DNA from: an uncultured Bacteroidales bacterium
GTDB lineage: Bacteria; Bacteroidota; Bacteroidia; Bacteroidales; Bacteroidaceae
DNA: 64,000 nucleotides
Reading direction: 5' to 3'
Assembly (NCBI GenBank): GCA_947303715.1
Contig: CAMYYY010000004.1
Coordinates: 1 to 64,000, forward strand
This document shows, piece by piece, positions 7,859 to 17,021 of this stretch (positions within the stretch are counted from its first letter, which is position 1; each line of letters opens with the position of its first letter). The notes under the pieces were generated by a model. That model ran no database searches. It saw nothing but the letters and a program-made list of their open reading frames with translations, and was not told where the DNA came from. The position numbers were made by a program, and so were the translations under genes.

Positions 7859-9436
7859 ATGAAACTCAGATATTCTATTGCAGCCATTGCATCGCTGCTG
7901 CTGTTTGCCACCAGCTGCCAGGAGGAAAACATTCCTACTCAGCTTGATGAAATTCAGGTTTCCACTTCCTACATTTCCTTGCCTATGAGTGGTGGTAAGG
8001 CCGAACTGGTCGTCAAGGCTGCCGAGGCTTGGGAGTTCGAGAAGATTTTCTCTGTTAAGACAGGCGAGAAAGACGCCGACGGCAAGGACATTTATGTCAA
8101 CCAGCCGCTTCCCACGTGGCTGAATGCCGACAAAACCTCTGGTGGTGCTGGCGAGACAACTGTCATCTTCACCGCTCCTGAGACCCTTGACGGACGCAAC
8201 ACCGAGCTCCACATCGTTTGTGCAGGTACCACCCAGTACATCAACGTCATCCAGGGCGTAGCCGGTGTTTCACCCGCTACCTGCGCCGAGGTTATCGCCG
8301 GCCCCGACAGCAAGACTTATCGCGTCACCGGTGTCTGCACCCGTATCGCCAACACCAACTATGGCAACTGGTACCTCCAGGATGCTACGGGCGAAATCTA
8401 CATCTACGGTACGGTCGATGCTACGGGCAAGTACAACTGGGCCAGCTTCGGCATTGAGGTCGGTGACGAGGTCACCGTCGAAGGTCCGAAGACCACCTAC
8501 AACGGCACCGTCGAGCTCGTTGACGCCAGCGTTGTCAAGGTCAGCAAATCCCTCATCAAGGTGGCCAGCGTCACTCCTGAGGATGCCATCCTGCCTATCG
8601 AAGGCGGCGAGTTCGCTGTCGAGCTCACCTGCAAAGGTAACGGCGTGACCGTTTCTATCCCCGACGATGCCAAAGAATGGCTTTCCATCGCCTCCATCGA
8701 AAGCAGCGCTTCGGCAGCTACGGTTATCTTCAAGGCTGCTGCCAACCAGGGCGGCGACCGTGGTACTACCCTCACGTTCAACACCACCGATGGTAAGAAG
8801 AGCTACAGCGCCCAGACCACCCTCGCTCAAAAGGGTGCCATCCTCGAAGTGACTGTGGCCGACTTCCTCGCTGCCGAGGTCGGCACCGTTCAGTATCGCC
8901 TCACAGGTATCATCACCGATCTCTATGCCAGCGACAAGCAAGGCAAGAGCTTCTATATTCAGGATTTCTCGGGCAAGACCCTCGTTTATCGTGCTGAAGG
9001 CTTCATTGAAGCTGGTGCCAAGGTGGGTGATATTGTCACGGTTGTAGGTCAACGTGGTGCTTACAAGGATAGCCCTCAGATGGTCAGCGGCACATTCGAA
9101 GAACTGAAGTATGCAGTTTCTCCCATCTCTGTGGCTGATTTCCGCAATCTTCCCGATAACACGGAAGCCTTCTATATGCTGACTGGCACGGTCACTCAGC
9201 CTACAGAAGACAACACAAAGTGGGATCTTGAAAAGTACGGCAATTTCGACCTTACTGACGAAACCGGCTCTGTATATATCTACGGTGTCTATGTCGGTTG
9301 GGGCGGCAAGAAGGGTGAGTTTGGTCCTCTCGGCGTGAAGGAAGGCGATGAGCTCACCATTGTTGCCTACAAGACTTCCTACAAGGGCCTCACCGAAGGT
9401 GTCGGCTACTATTTCTCACACAAAGCAGCCGAATAA
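7859..9436 (+). CDS. Surface lipoprotein with alternating BACON and OB-fold domains
   Basis: A 525-residue lipoprotein (lipobox 'LLLFATSC'). Visible domains: a BACON-type Ig-like module at about 30-125 ending 'INVIQG', an OB-fold module at about 135-235 ('YRVTGVCTRI', 'WYLQDATGEIYIYG', 'VGDEVTVEGP'), a second BACON-like module at about 240-325, then two more OB-fold modules (about 330-410 and 415-525). These OB modules resemble the DUF5689/YhcR-like group of Bacteroidetes surface proteins. It sits 23 nt after the TonB-dependent receptor, so it probably works with that receptor at the cell surface. The ligand is unknown; BACON modules often bind mucin or glycans. A strong terminator follows. 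Confidence 0.8.
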   Translation: MKLRYSIAAIASLLLFATSCQEENIPTQLDEIQVSTSYISLPMSGGKAELVVKAAEAWEFEKIFSVKTGEKDADGKDIYVNQPLPTWLNADKTSGGAGETTVIFTAPETLDGRNTELHIVCAGTTQYINVIQGVAGVSPATCAEVIAGPDSKTYRVTGVCTRIANTNYGNWYLQDATGEIYIYGTVDATGKYNWASFGIEVGDEVTVEGPKTTYNGTVELVDASVVKVSKSLIKVASVTPEDAILPIEGGEFAVELTCKGNGVTVSIPDDAKEWLSIASIESSASAATVIFKAAANQGGDRGTTLTFNTTDGKKSYSAQTTLAQKGAILEVTVADFLAAEVGTVQYRLTGIITDLYASDKQGKSFYIQDFSGKTLVYRAEGFIEAGAKVGDIVTVVGQRGAYKDSPQMVSGTFEELKYAVSPISVADFRNLPDNTEAFYMLTGTVTQPTEDNTKWDLEKYGNFDLTDETGSVYIYGVYVGWGGKKGEFGPLGVKEGDELTIVAYKTSYKGLTEGVGYYFSHKAAE

Positions 9437-9474
9437 TTCTCTCCCCTCGCAGGGATTTTCCCTGACTATCAAGC

Positions 9475-9505
9475 AAAAGCGCAGCCTGTTTAGGCTGCGC
9501 TTTTT
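9475..9505 (+). terminator. Strong intrinsic terminator
   Basis: A 12-bp perfect stem (9475-9486 with 9493-9504) and a 6-nt loop, followed by a T run. It closes the receptor-lipoprotein operon. Confidence 0.9.
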
Positions 9506-9544
9506 AGACAGTTTTATTGAACTTCAGTTAAGTCAACCATACCC

Positions 9545-11194
9545 ATGAAAACAATGAAACCCAAATTCCTTAACATCACCAGCGGTTTAAAAATCATTAG
9601 CGCACTCACCTTGCTGCTCATGCTGCTTCCGATGTCTGCCTTGGCAGAAATAAACATTATTCCCCTGCCTACCCGTGCTGTGGAGATGGAGGGCTCATTT
9701 GTCCTCTCCCCCAATGCCACCATAGCCTACACCCACAAGAGCCTGTTGCCTGCGGCTGAGTACCTTAGGGAAAAGTTGCGCCCTGCTACTGGCTACGACC
9801 TGCCCCTTCGCAAGGGCAAGAAGGCCGACATCGTGCTCAGCCTCAACCCCCGCTGCGAGGCTGGTGCCGAAGGCTACAAGCTAACCGCCACAGCCGATGG
9901 TGTGGTAATAGAAGCCGCTGCCTATAGAGGTATCGTACACGGCATTGCCACCTTGCGCCAACTGCTGCCCTATCAGGTGGAAGCCTCTACCCTGCAGCCC
10001 TACGTCACATGGAGGATTCCGGCTGTGGAGATTGAGGATGCACCCAACTTCGAATGGCGCGGCATCATGCTCGACCCCGTGCGCCACTTCTTTACGGTTG
10101 AGGAGACAAAGCGTCTGCTGGATGTGATGGCGCTCTATAAGTTCAGCAAGTTCCACTGGCACCTCATCGACTCGCAGGCATGGCGTCTGGAAATCAAGCA
10201 ATACCCGCTGCTGACAGACAAGGGAGCATGGCGTGACCCTGAGAAGGAATACTGGGACGTGCGCTGCAACAAACTCGCGGAGGAGACCGACAACCCCCGT
10301 CTGGCTGTTCCCCTATCAGGTGACCGCACCCGCCTGCATGATGGAGTGCTGGAATACGGCGGCTACTACACCCAGGACGAGGTAAGGGAACTGGTCTCCT
10401 ACGCTGCCGTGAGGGGCATTGACATTGTGCCTGAATTCGATGTGCCGGGCCATAGCTACGCCGAGACACAATGCTACCCTTGGCTCTCGTGCAACGACGA
10501 CGGACGCGACCCCATCTGCGTGGGTAAGGAGACCTCGCTGGAGTTCTGCCGCAACGTCTATAAGGAGATTTTCGACCTCTTCCCCTACGAATATGTGGAG
10601 ATTGGCGGCGACGAGGTGAATCGCTCGGCATGGAAGACGTGTCCCCGTTGTCAGCAACGCATCAAAGACCTCGAGCTGAAGGACGAGGCAGAACTACAGT
10701 CGTGGTTCACCTGCACCATGGAGAAGTACTTCAATGAGAATGGCAAGAAGCTCATCGGCTGGGACGAAATCCTGGAGGGTGGTGTCAGCAAGTCGGCAAC
10801 CATCAACTGGTGGCGTGGCGACCATACCGACGTCGTACAGCGCTCTACTAACGGCGGCAACGAGGTCATCCTCTGCCCCACCACCTTCTGCTACTTCGAC
10901 TACGACCAGGATAACAACACCCTGAAAGCCCTCTACACGGGCGACATCGTCCCCACCGATCTGACGGAGAAGCAGCTGCAGCTGATTAAAGGCATGCAGG
11001 GAAACATCTGGGGCGAGCGAATCCCCACTGAGGCACAAATGCAATACATGGTGTTTCCGCGCGCCTTAGCGCTTGCTGAAAAGGCCTGGACATCGGGCAA
11101 CCAGCAGCAGTGGGACGATTTCCTGCCCCGTCTGCTGAAGCATGTTGACCGCCTGCAAGTGATAGGCATAGCCCAACGTCCATTGAAGGAATAA
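9545..11194 (+). CDS. GH20 beta-N-acetylhexosaminidase
   Basis: A 549-residue exported glycosidase. After a signal peptide ending 'MSALAE' comes the GH20b alpha/beta domain, then the GH20 barrel with 'GIMLDPVRHFF', 'KFHWHLIDSQAWR', 'PEFDVPGHSYA' and the catalytic Asp-Glu pair in 'IGGDEVNRSAW' (about residues 353-356). GH20 enzymes remove terminal GlcNAc or GalNAc by substrate-assisted catalysis. The order after a TonB-dependent receptor and a surface lipoprotein suggests host or microbial amino-sugar glycans, but the terminator in between makes it a separate unit. Confidence 0.93.
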   Translation: MKTMKPKFLNITSGLKIISALTLLLMLLPMSALAEINIIPLPTRAVEMEGSFVLSPNATIAYTHKSLLPAAEYLREKLRPATGYDLPLRKGKKADIVLSLNPRCEAGAEGYKLTATADGVVIEAAAYRGIVHGIATLRQLLPYQVEASTLQPYVTWRIPAVEIEDAPNFEWRGIMLDPVRHFFTVEETKRLLDVMALYKFSKFHWHLIDSQAWRLEIKQYPLLTDKGAWRDPEKEYWDVRCNKLAEETDNPRLAVPLSGDRTRLHDGVLEYGGYYTQDEVRELVSYAAVRGIDIVPEFDVPGHSYAETQCYPWLSCNDDGRDPICVGKETSLEFCRNVYKEIFDLFPYEYVEIGGDEVNRSAWKTCPRCQQRIKDLELKDEAELQSWFTCTMEKYFNENGKKLIGWDEILEGGVSKSATINWWRGDHTDVVQRSTNGGNEVILCPTTFCYFDYDQDNNTLKALYTGDIVPTDLTEKQLQLIKGMQGNIWGERIPTEAQMQYMVFPRALALAEKAWTSGNQQQWDDFLPRLLKHVDRLQVIGIAQRPLKE

Positions 11195-11249
11195 GTCAAA
11201 ACATAATACTTTTGGCAATTTCAAGGGTATTCGGACGGATATCTTTAGG

Positions 11250-11286
11250 AAAACGGTAAATAATTCGTCAAATTATTTCCCGTTTT
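11250..11286 (+). terminator. Terminator of the GH20 gene
   Basis: A 16-bp stem with one mismatch (11250-11265 with 11271-11286) and a CGTCA loop, followed by a T-rich stretch. It lies just before the thrC promoter. Confidence 0.75.
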
Positions 11287-11298
11287 CTTTATTTTTTG

Positions 11299-11306
11299 TA
11301 ATTTTG
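11299..11306 (+). promoter_or_regulatory. -7 promoter box of thrC-thrB
   Basis: TAATTTTG ends 24 nt before the thrC ATG. No convincing -33 box is visible. Confidence 0.6.
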
Positions 11307-11330
11307 CCGCCCGAAAAGTATTGTTTTGTT

Positions 11331-12806
11331 ATGGATAACGGTTTTGTGAGCACTAGAGGTAGTGCCCTACGAATGGATTTTTTTCAGTCGGTGCTACAGG
11401 GCATCGGAGACGACGGAGGACTGTTGATGCCTGCGTTCGACCTGCCTCAGCTTGATTTGACTTCGCTACAAGGACTCTCGTATGAAGCCCTTGCCACACG
11501 TATTATCGCAACGTTTGCACCCGAAGGGACGGAACCGCTGATTGCGGCAGCCTGCGCCAAGGCTTACGCTCGCAAGTCGTTTCCCAAGGAGGTGGTTCCC
11601 GTCGTCCAAGCGGGTGATGTCCACGTTGCCGAGCTGTTCCATGGGCCTACAGCAGCGTTCAAGGATATGGCCCTTCAGCTGTTGCCACATCTGCTGACTC
11701 TTTCGCTCAAGCAGAGGGGCGAAAATCGTCAGGCGCTGATACTGGCTGCCACATCCGGTGATACGGGGAAGGCTGCCCTCGAAGGTTTTGCCGACGTGGA
11801 GGGCACGATGATCAAGGTGTTCTACCCCGACGAGGGCGTTGCGCCCGTGCAGCGTCAGCAGATGGTCACCCAGCAGGGGAAAAATGTCGAGGTCGTTGCC
11901 ATTCGGGGCAACTTCGACGATGCCCAGCGTGCCGTCAAGGAGGCGTTCACCTCGCCCAGTCTGCAGCAGAATTGTGAAGAAAAAAACATCTTCCTCACCT
12001 CGGCCAACTCTATCAACGTGGGGCGGCTGGTGCCTCAGATAGTCTATTACGTCCATGCCTACCTGCAGCTGGTGGCAAAGGGTGTCATCGCCTTGGGCGA
12101 AGGCATCAACGTGGCCGTTCCATCGGGCAACTTCGGCAACTGTCTGGCTGGCGTGATGGCGCAGCAAATGGGAGTGCCCATCCGTCGTTTCATCGTGGCA
12201 TCGAACCGCAACAACGTGCTGACGGGTTTCTTCTCCACCGGCTGCTACGATGTCCGGCGACCCTTCCATAAGACCATCGCTCCTGCTATGGACATCCTCG
12301 TCAGTAGCAATCTTGAACGGCTGCTCAGCCTGCTCTGTGGCGATACCTCAAAGGTGGCAGATTGCATGAACAATCTGCGCGACACAGGACGCTACTGGGT
12401 CGATGGCGAGATGTTGGAGCGTCTGCATGAGTCGTTTGCAACGGGCTGGCTGACGGACGAGGAGATTATTAACACTATCCACACCTACTATCACACGACG
12501 GGCTATCTGGCCGACACCCATACCGCTGTGGCATTGGGGGTTTACGACCGCTACCGTCAGCAAACAGCCGACAACACACCTACGGTGGTAATGGCCACAG
12601 CCTCGCCCTATAAGTTTCCTGCCAGCGTATGCAAAGCTGTCACGGGCAGGGAAGTCCCCGAGGAACTGGCCACAGAGGTACTATGGCGTACTACTGGGCA
12701 ACCCGTCCCCGAGGCACTTCAGGACATCATGGACCGCCCCGTACTGCACAACAAGGTCATTGACCGAAACCAGATTGTTTCACACATAGCCGAAAGCATA
12801 GGATGA
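11331..12806 (+). CDS. thrC: Threonine synthase
   Basis: Converts O-phosphohomoserine to threonine, the last step of the pathway. The 491-residue PLP enzyme shows 'STRG' at the N terminus, 'ELFHGPTAAFKDMALQLLP' with the PLP lysine (about K111), 'ATSGDTGKAA' and 'VPSGNFGNCLAG' for phosphate binding. The frame is open back to 11304, but that overlaps the promoter box, so ATG 11331 is chosen. It overlaps thrB by 4 nt (ATGA), implying translational coupling. The aspartokinase gene often found beside these is not here. Confidence 0.95.
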   Translation: MDNGFVSTRGSALRMDFFQSVLQGIGDDGGLLMPAFDLPQLDLTSLQGLSYEALATRIIATFAPEGTEPLIAAACAKAYARKSFPKEVVPVVQAGDVHVAELFHGPTAAFKDMALQLLPHLLTLSLKQRGENRQALILAATSGDTGKAALEGFADVEGTMIKVFYPDEGVAPVQRQQMVTQQGKNVEVVAIRGNFDDAQRAVKEAFTSPSLQQNCEEKNIFLTSANSINVGRLVPQIVYYVHAYLQLVAKGVIALGEGINVAVPSGNFGNCLAGVMAQQMGVPIRRFIVASNRNNVLTGFFSTGCYDVRRPFHKTIAPAMDILVSSNLERLLSLLCGDTSKVADCMNNLRDTGRYWVDGEMLERLHESFATGWLTDEEIINTIHTYYHTTGYLADTHTAVALGVYDRYRQQTADNTPTVVMATASPYKFPASVCKAVTGREVPEELATEVLWRTTGQPVPEALQDIMDRPVLHNKVIDRNQIVSHIAESIG

Positions 12807-13693
12807 AAGTAAAAGTAAGAGTTCCCGCCACGAGTGCCAATCTGGGCCCGGGCTTCGATGTGGCCGGCGTGGCCGTATCACTATATAACACGTTTACCTT
12901 TGAACTTATTGACGAAGGGCTGGAGATTACAGGCTGTCCCGAACAGTTTGCAGGCGAAGATAACCTGACCTACGAAGCCTTCTGCGAGGGAGCCAAGGAG
13001 GTGGGGCTCGAGTTCACAGGCCTGCGCATCGAGTGCAAGGACGAGGTGCCCTACACACGCGGCCTTGGATCGTCATCTACCTGCATCGTGGCCGGACTGG
13101 TAGGAGCTTTTGCCTTCAAGGGACGTTACAACGACCGTCAGGACATCCTCAACCTGGCCACACGCATCGAGGGACACCCCGACAATGTTGCTCCAGCTAT
13201 TTTCGGCGGGCTCACCGTTTCGGTCAATGCCGATACTGTCACCACGCTCAACATCCCCGTGAAGAACGACTATCGGTTCGTGGCCTTTATTCCACCTTTC
13301 ACGCTCTCCACGCAGTTGTCGCGCTCGGTGTTGCCCGACGTGGTGTCGCGAAAGGATGCCATCGGAAACATCTCGCACCTGAGCCTGCTGGTAGCCTCGC
13401 TCATCAACGGACACGACGAGGGCTTGCGCATCGGCTTCCACGACCATCTCCATCAGCCCTATCGCGGCAGCCTCATCAAAGGATACGACGAGATTATGCA
13501 CCATTTGGAGCAGGACGAGCAGGTGCTTGGCTGCTACCTGAGCGGAGCAGGCCCGACGTTGATGGCAGTCATTCGTGCCGACGACCTCATGGGCGTGGTG
13601 CGCTTGAAGGAGGCGATGCACGACTGCCTCGATGGCTGGGAAGTGATGAAGCTGGAGATGGACCGGCAGGGATATGTCTGCGACTTTGAGTAA
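12803..13693 (+). CDS. thrB: Homoserine kinase
   Basis: Phosphorylates homoserine to O-phosphohomoserine, the substrate of the adjacent threonine synthase. The 296-residue GHMP kinase begins 'VRVPATSANLGPGFDVAGVA' and has the ATP loop 'RGLGSSSTCIVAG' and the C-terminal 'GCYLSGAGPTLMA' motif. Its ATG overlaps the thrC stop codon. A weak A/T hairpin follows at 13692-13712. Confidence 0.95.
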   Translation: MKVKVRVPATSANLGPGFDVAGVAVSLYNTFTFELIDEGLEITGCPEQFAGEDNLTYEAFCEGAKEVGLEFTGLRIECKDEVPYTRGLGSSSTCIVAGLVGAFAFKGRYNDRQDILNLATRIEGHPDNVAPAIFGGLTVSVNADTVTTLNIPVKNDYRFVAFIPPFTLSTQLSRSVLPDVVSRKDAIGNISHLSLLVASLINGHDEGLRIGFHDHLHQPYRGSLIKGYDEIMHHLEQDEQVLGCYLSGAGPTLMAVIRADDLMGVVRLKEAMHDCLDGWEVMKLEMDRQGYVCDFE

Positions 13694-13728
13694 AAAATCC
13701 TTGATTTTTTGAAATAGTTGTTGGTTTT

Positions 13729-13760
13729 TTTGGGCATACGGCAGAAATGGCGTACTTTTG
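13729..13760 (+). promoter_or_regulatory. Promoter of the TPR/peptidase pair
   Basis: TTTG (13729-13732), a 20-bp spacer, then TACTTTTG (13753-13760). It ends only 7 nt before the ATG, so the mRNA would be almost leaderless. Confidence 0.8.
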
Positions 13761-13767
13761 CCCACGC

Positions 13768-14601
13768 ATGAAAAAGAAACTGTTTTTGTGGCTCATTGCA
13801 GCGTTGTGTCTGTGGGCTGGTGTGCCTGCAGGGGCACAGACGTATGCCGAGAACGTTGATAGTGCGTATGCCGCGCTGGAGCGCGACGACCTCGGCCGCG
13901 CGGCTGACTTTGTGAAGAAAGCTATTGAGCACGACCCTACCAACGAGCACAACGTGCTGCTCTTTGCCAATCTGGGCTCCATACAGAAACGTCAGGGGCT
14001 GCTGAAGGAGGCTGCTGAGAGCTACTCGCTGGCGCTGAACTACAAGCCGACGGCTATGCCCATCCTGCTTGCGCGGGCTGCCACCTACATGGAGTTGGGC
14101 AACGAGGACAAGGCCTACGTTGATTATTGCAATGTGCTCGACCAAGACATCGAGAACCGCGAGGCGCTGACCTTCCGTGCCTATATTGCAGTCCACCAAC
14201 GTTTGTTTGACGTGGCACGGGCCGACTACGGACGTCTGCTGACGCTTGACCCCAACGATGCCAACTCTCGCTTCGGGCTGGCGCTGTTGAACCAGAAGCA
14301 GGGCCGTCTGGTGGAATCGACGGAACAGCTCTCGGCCCTCATTGCCGAATACCCGAAGGAGCCTGACTACCTCGTAGCACGCGCCAACGTCCTTGCCGAC
14401 CGCGAGCTCTACGACCTGGCGCTACTTGACATGGAATCGGCCCTGAAGCTCACACCCCAAGACCCCTATGCCTACGTCACCCGTGCAGCCATCTACCTCC
14501 GCATGGGGCGTCACAAACGGCAGGCACGTGCCGACCTCGACCGCGCCATGCAACTCGGCCTCTCACGCGCCGACCTTGCCGACTTATACAATAAACTATA
14601 A
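13768..14601 (+). CDS. Exported TPR-repeat protein
   Basis: A 277-residue protein with a signal peptide ('MKKKLFLWLIAALCL', cleavage near 'AGAQ') followed by about seven tetratricopeptide-like helical repeats, for example 'AYAALERDDLGRAADFVKKAIEHDPTN' split across two helices. TPRs mediate protein-protein contacts; no partner is known. The start lies 7 nt from the promoter box and no other in-frame Met would keep the signal peptide. The M49 peptidase begins 4 nt after its stop, so the two are co-transcribed. Confidence 0.85.
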   Translation: MKKKLFLWLIAALCLWAGVPAGAQTYAENVDSAYAALERDDLGRAADFVKKAIEHDPTNEHNVLLFANLGSIQKRQGLLKEAAESYSLALNYKPTAMPILLARAATYMELGNEDKAYVDYCNVLDQDIENREALTFRAYIAVHQRLFDVARADYGRLLTLDPNDANSRFGLALLNQKQGRLVESTEQLSALIAEYPKEPDYLVARANVLADRELYDLALLDMESALKLTPQDPYAYVTRAAIYLRMGRHKRQARADLDRAMQLGLSRADLADLYNKL

Positions 14602-14605
14602 TTAT

Positions 14606-16645
14606 ATGAAAAAGTCTTTTGGAATTATCGCTATGACAATGATGATGTTTGCATCGTGTGGCGGCGGAGAGAAAGCTGCCACGGAGTTTGAGTATGCCAA
14701 TGAGAAGTTTGCCGACCTGCAAATGCTTCGCTATGAGGTGAAGGGCTGGGACGGGCTCTCGCTCGAACAGAAAAAGCTGGTCTATTATCTGACGGAAGCG
14801 GCGTTGAGCGGGCGTGACATTCTTTTCGACCAGAACGGGAAGTACAACCTCCGCATACGCAATATCCTCGAATCCATCTACACCAACGACGCAATCGACC
14901 ACAACACCTCCGAGATGAAGGCTCTCGAGATCTATCTGAAGCGTGTGTGGTTCTCCAACGGCATTCACCACCACTACGGCGAACTGAAGTTCCTGCCCGA
15001 CTTCTCGGAGCAATGGTTCCGCCAGACGGTAATGGCCAACCCCAACCATTTCCCCGCCTCCTACGAGGGACAGACGGTTGAGCAGTTCCTCGATGAAATC
15101 TGCCCCGTCATATTCGACCCGAACGTGCTGCCCAAGAAAGTCAATCAGGCTGACGGCGAGGACCTTATCCTCACCTCCGCAGGCAACTATTACGGCGATG
15201 GTGTGACGCAGGCCGAGGCCGAGGCCTTCTACGAGGCGCAGAAGGACACACTCAACCCCGAGCCCGTGATGTACGGCATGAACAGCCGCCTCGTCAAGGA
15301 GGACGGCCGCCTCGTGGAGAAGGTCTGGAAGGTGGACGGCCTCTACGGACAGGCCATCGAGCGCATCGTTTTCTGGCTTCGCAAGGCTGCTGAAGTGGCC
15401 GAGAACGACACCCAGCGTGCAGTCATCAACAAGCTCATCCAATTCTATACCGACGGCGACCTCAAGACCTTCGACGACTACTGCATCGCCTGGGTCAAGG
15501 ACCTCGACAGCCGCATCGATTTTGTCAACGGTTTTACGGAGAGCTACGGCGACCCGCTCGGCATGAAAGCCAGCTGGGAGAGCATCGTCAACTTCAAGGA
15601 CCTCGAGGCTACGCGCCGTACCGAAACCATCAGCGCCAACGCCCAGTGGTTCGAGGACCACTCGCCCGTTGACCCCCGCTTCAAGAAAGAGGAGTGCAAG
15701 GGCATCAGCGCCAAGGTCATCACCGCAGCCATCCTCGCGGGCGACCTCTACCCCTCCACCGCCATCGGCATCAACCTGCCCAACAGCGACTGGGTGCGCG
15801 CCGCTCACGGCTCGAAGTCCGTTACCATCGGCAACCTCACCGAGGCCTACGCCAAGGCCGCACACGGCAATGGCTTCAACGAGGAGTTCGTCTATAGCGA
15901 CAAGGAACGTGCCCTCATCGACAAGTACGACGCCATCACCGACGATCTCCATACTGACCTCCACGAGTGCCTCGGGCACGGCTCGGGCAAGCTGCTGCCT
16001 GGCACCAGCTCCGAAGCCCTCAAAGCCTACGGCAGCACCATCGAGGAAGCCCGCGCCGACCTCTTCGGCCTCTACTACGTGGGCGACAAGAAGCTGCTCG
16101 ACCTCGGCCTGCTCCCCTCGAAGGATGCCTACAAGGCGCAGTACTACACCTACATGATGAACGGCCTAATGACGCAGCTCGTGCGCATCGAGCCCGGCAA
16201 CGACATTGAAGAAGCCCACATGCGCAATCGCTCCCTCGTGGCTCACTGGTGCTTCGAGAAAGGACAAAAAGATCGCGTGGTGGAGATGGTGAAACAGGAC
16301 GGCAAGACCTACGTCCGCATCAACGACTACCGTAAACTACGCAACCTCTTCGGCGAGCTGCTGGCTGAAATCCAGCGCATCAAGAGCGAAGGTGACTTCG
16401 AGGCTGCCCGTGACCTGGTGGAGACCTACGCCGTGAAGGTTGACCCAACGCTCCATGCCGAGGTGCTGGCTCGCTACAAAGCGCTCAATCTCGCCCCCTA
16501 CAAAGGCTTCATCAACCCCGTCTATACCCCCGTCACGGACAAGGACGGCAACATCACCAACGTCACCATCGACTACACCGAAACGTTTGCAGCTCAGAAC
16601 CTCCGGTACAGCCGCGACTACGCAACACTTCCAGTCGTCAATTAA
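14606..16645 (+). CDS. Dipeptidyl peptidase III (M49) lipoprotein
   Basis: A zinc exopeptidase that releases N-terminal dipeptides. The 679-residue protein has the M49 motif HExxxH as 'HECLGH' (about 452-457) and the second motif 'EEARAD' (about 479), which supplies the remaining zinc ligand. A lipobox-like 'MMMFASC' at the N terminus suggests envelope anchoring, as in other Bacteroidetes M49 proteins. The frame is open upstream inside the TPR gene, but the ATG at 14606, 4 nt after that gene, gives the lipoprotein signal. Confidence 0.93.
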   Translation: MKKSFGIIAMTMMMFASCGGGEKAATEFEYANEKFADLQMLRYEVKGWDGLSLEQKKLVYYLTEAALSGRDILFDQNGKYNLRIRNILESIYTNDAIDHNTSEMKALEIYLKRVWFSNGIHHHYGELKFLPDFSEQWFRQTVMANPNHFPASYEGQTVEQFLDEICPVIFDPNVLPKKVNQADGEDLILTSAGNYYGDGVTQAEAEAFYEAQKDTLNPEPVMYGMNSRLVKEDGRLVEKVWKVDGLYGQAIERIVFWLRKAAEVAENDTQRAVINKLIQFYTDGDLKTFDDYCIAWVKDLDSRIDFVNGFTESYGDPLGMKASWESIVNFKDLEATRRTETISANAQWFEDHSPVDPRFKKEECKGISAKVITAAILAGDLYPSTAIGINLPNSDWVRAAHGSKSVTIGNLTEAYAKAAHGNGFNEEFVYSDKERALIDKYDAITDDLHTDLHECLGHGSGKLLPGTSSEALKAYGSTIEEARADLFGLYYVGDKKLLDLGLLPSKDAYKAQYYTYMMNGLMTQLVRIEPGNDIEEAHMRNRSLVAHWCFEKGQKDRVVEMVKQDGKTYVRINDYRKLRNLFGELLAEIQRIKSEGDFEAARDLVETYAVKVDPTLHAEVLARYKALNLAPYKGFINPVYTPVTDKDGNITNVTIDYTETFAAQNLRYSRDYATLPVVN

Positions 16646-16714
16646 TGTAGTGCCTAAAGATATACTAACTAAAAAAATCAGAGAACTAATTATAGAAAAA
16701 TATGGGAAAAGGGT

Positions 16715-16862
16715 AAATAAATATAGGGGAGAAAACTCCCCTATCAAACTACAGTCACCGTGGTGCTAAGTTTCCCTGAGCTAAGCAGGTATTCGCTCGA
16801 AGGTATCTGAACCTATAAGGCCCAACGTTCCCTAAGAACTTAGAATAGAAAAACTATTCTCG
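16715..16862 (-). ncRNA. Structured small RNA, candidate 6S-like RNA
   Basis: Read on the minus strand, a TAATTTTG -7 box (16866-16873) precedes a transcript of about 148 nt. It ends in a perfect 9-bp terminator hairpin (16723-16731 with 16736-16744, loop TTTT) and a U-rich tail. Inside, CACCG near the 5' end can pair with CGGTG near the 3' end, GAATAG with CTATTC as a local hairpin, and CTAAGTT with AACTTAG to enclose a long internal region. No open reading frame fits. The size, the own promoter and the long closing helix recall 6S RNA and the Bacteroidales-1 RNA family, which I recall only in outline. That it is an RNA gene is well supported; the identity is inference. Confidence 0.7.
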
Positions 16863-16865
16863 GTG

Positions 16866-16873
16866 CAAAATTA
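16866..16873 (-). promoter_or_regulatory. -7 box of the small RNA
   Basis: TAATTTTG on the minus strand, about 4 nt before the inferred 5' end. No clear -33 box. Confidence 0.65.
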
Positions 16874-16930
16874 TAAATAAAGTAATAGATTATATTTTTT
16901 CTTTCTTTTTTTTCTCTTTCAGGTTTAAAA

Positions 16931-17021
16931 TAAGAATTAAGAGTTAAGAAAAAATGTCTTGTATTCAGCCTTTCATCTTCACCCCGTTTACGGTACTATT
17001 TTTCTTAACTCTTAATTCTTA
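16931..17021. repeat. AT-rich inverted repeat before the alkD-like start
   Basis: Arms of 23 bp (16931-16953 and 16999-17021) are perfect reverse complements built from TTAAGA-type units. The right arm ends a few bases before the ATG at 17029. A relative with the same 'AAAAAATGTC(C/T)TGTAT' segment lies before pyrH (47691-47776). Confidence 0.85.

Noticed and set aside
11250..11306. Threonine attenuator or riboswitch before thrC
   Set aside because: The hairpin lies upstream of the promoter box, so it is not in the thrC leader; it is better explained as the terminator of the GH20 gene.
14477..15979. 500-residue open frame on the minus strand
   Set aside because: It lies entirely opposite the M49 peptidase, which has clear motifs. 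The frame is open only because of the GC-rich codon pattern.
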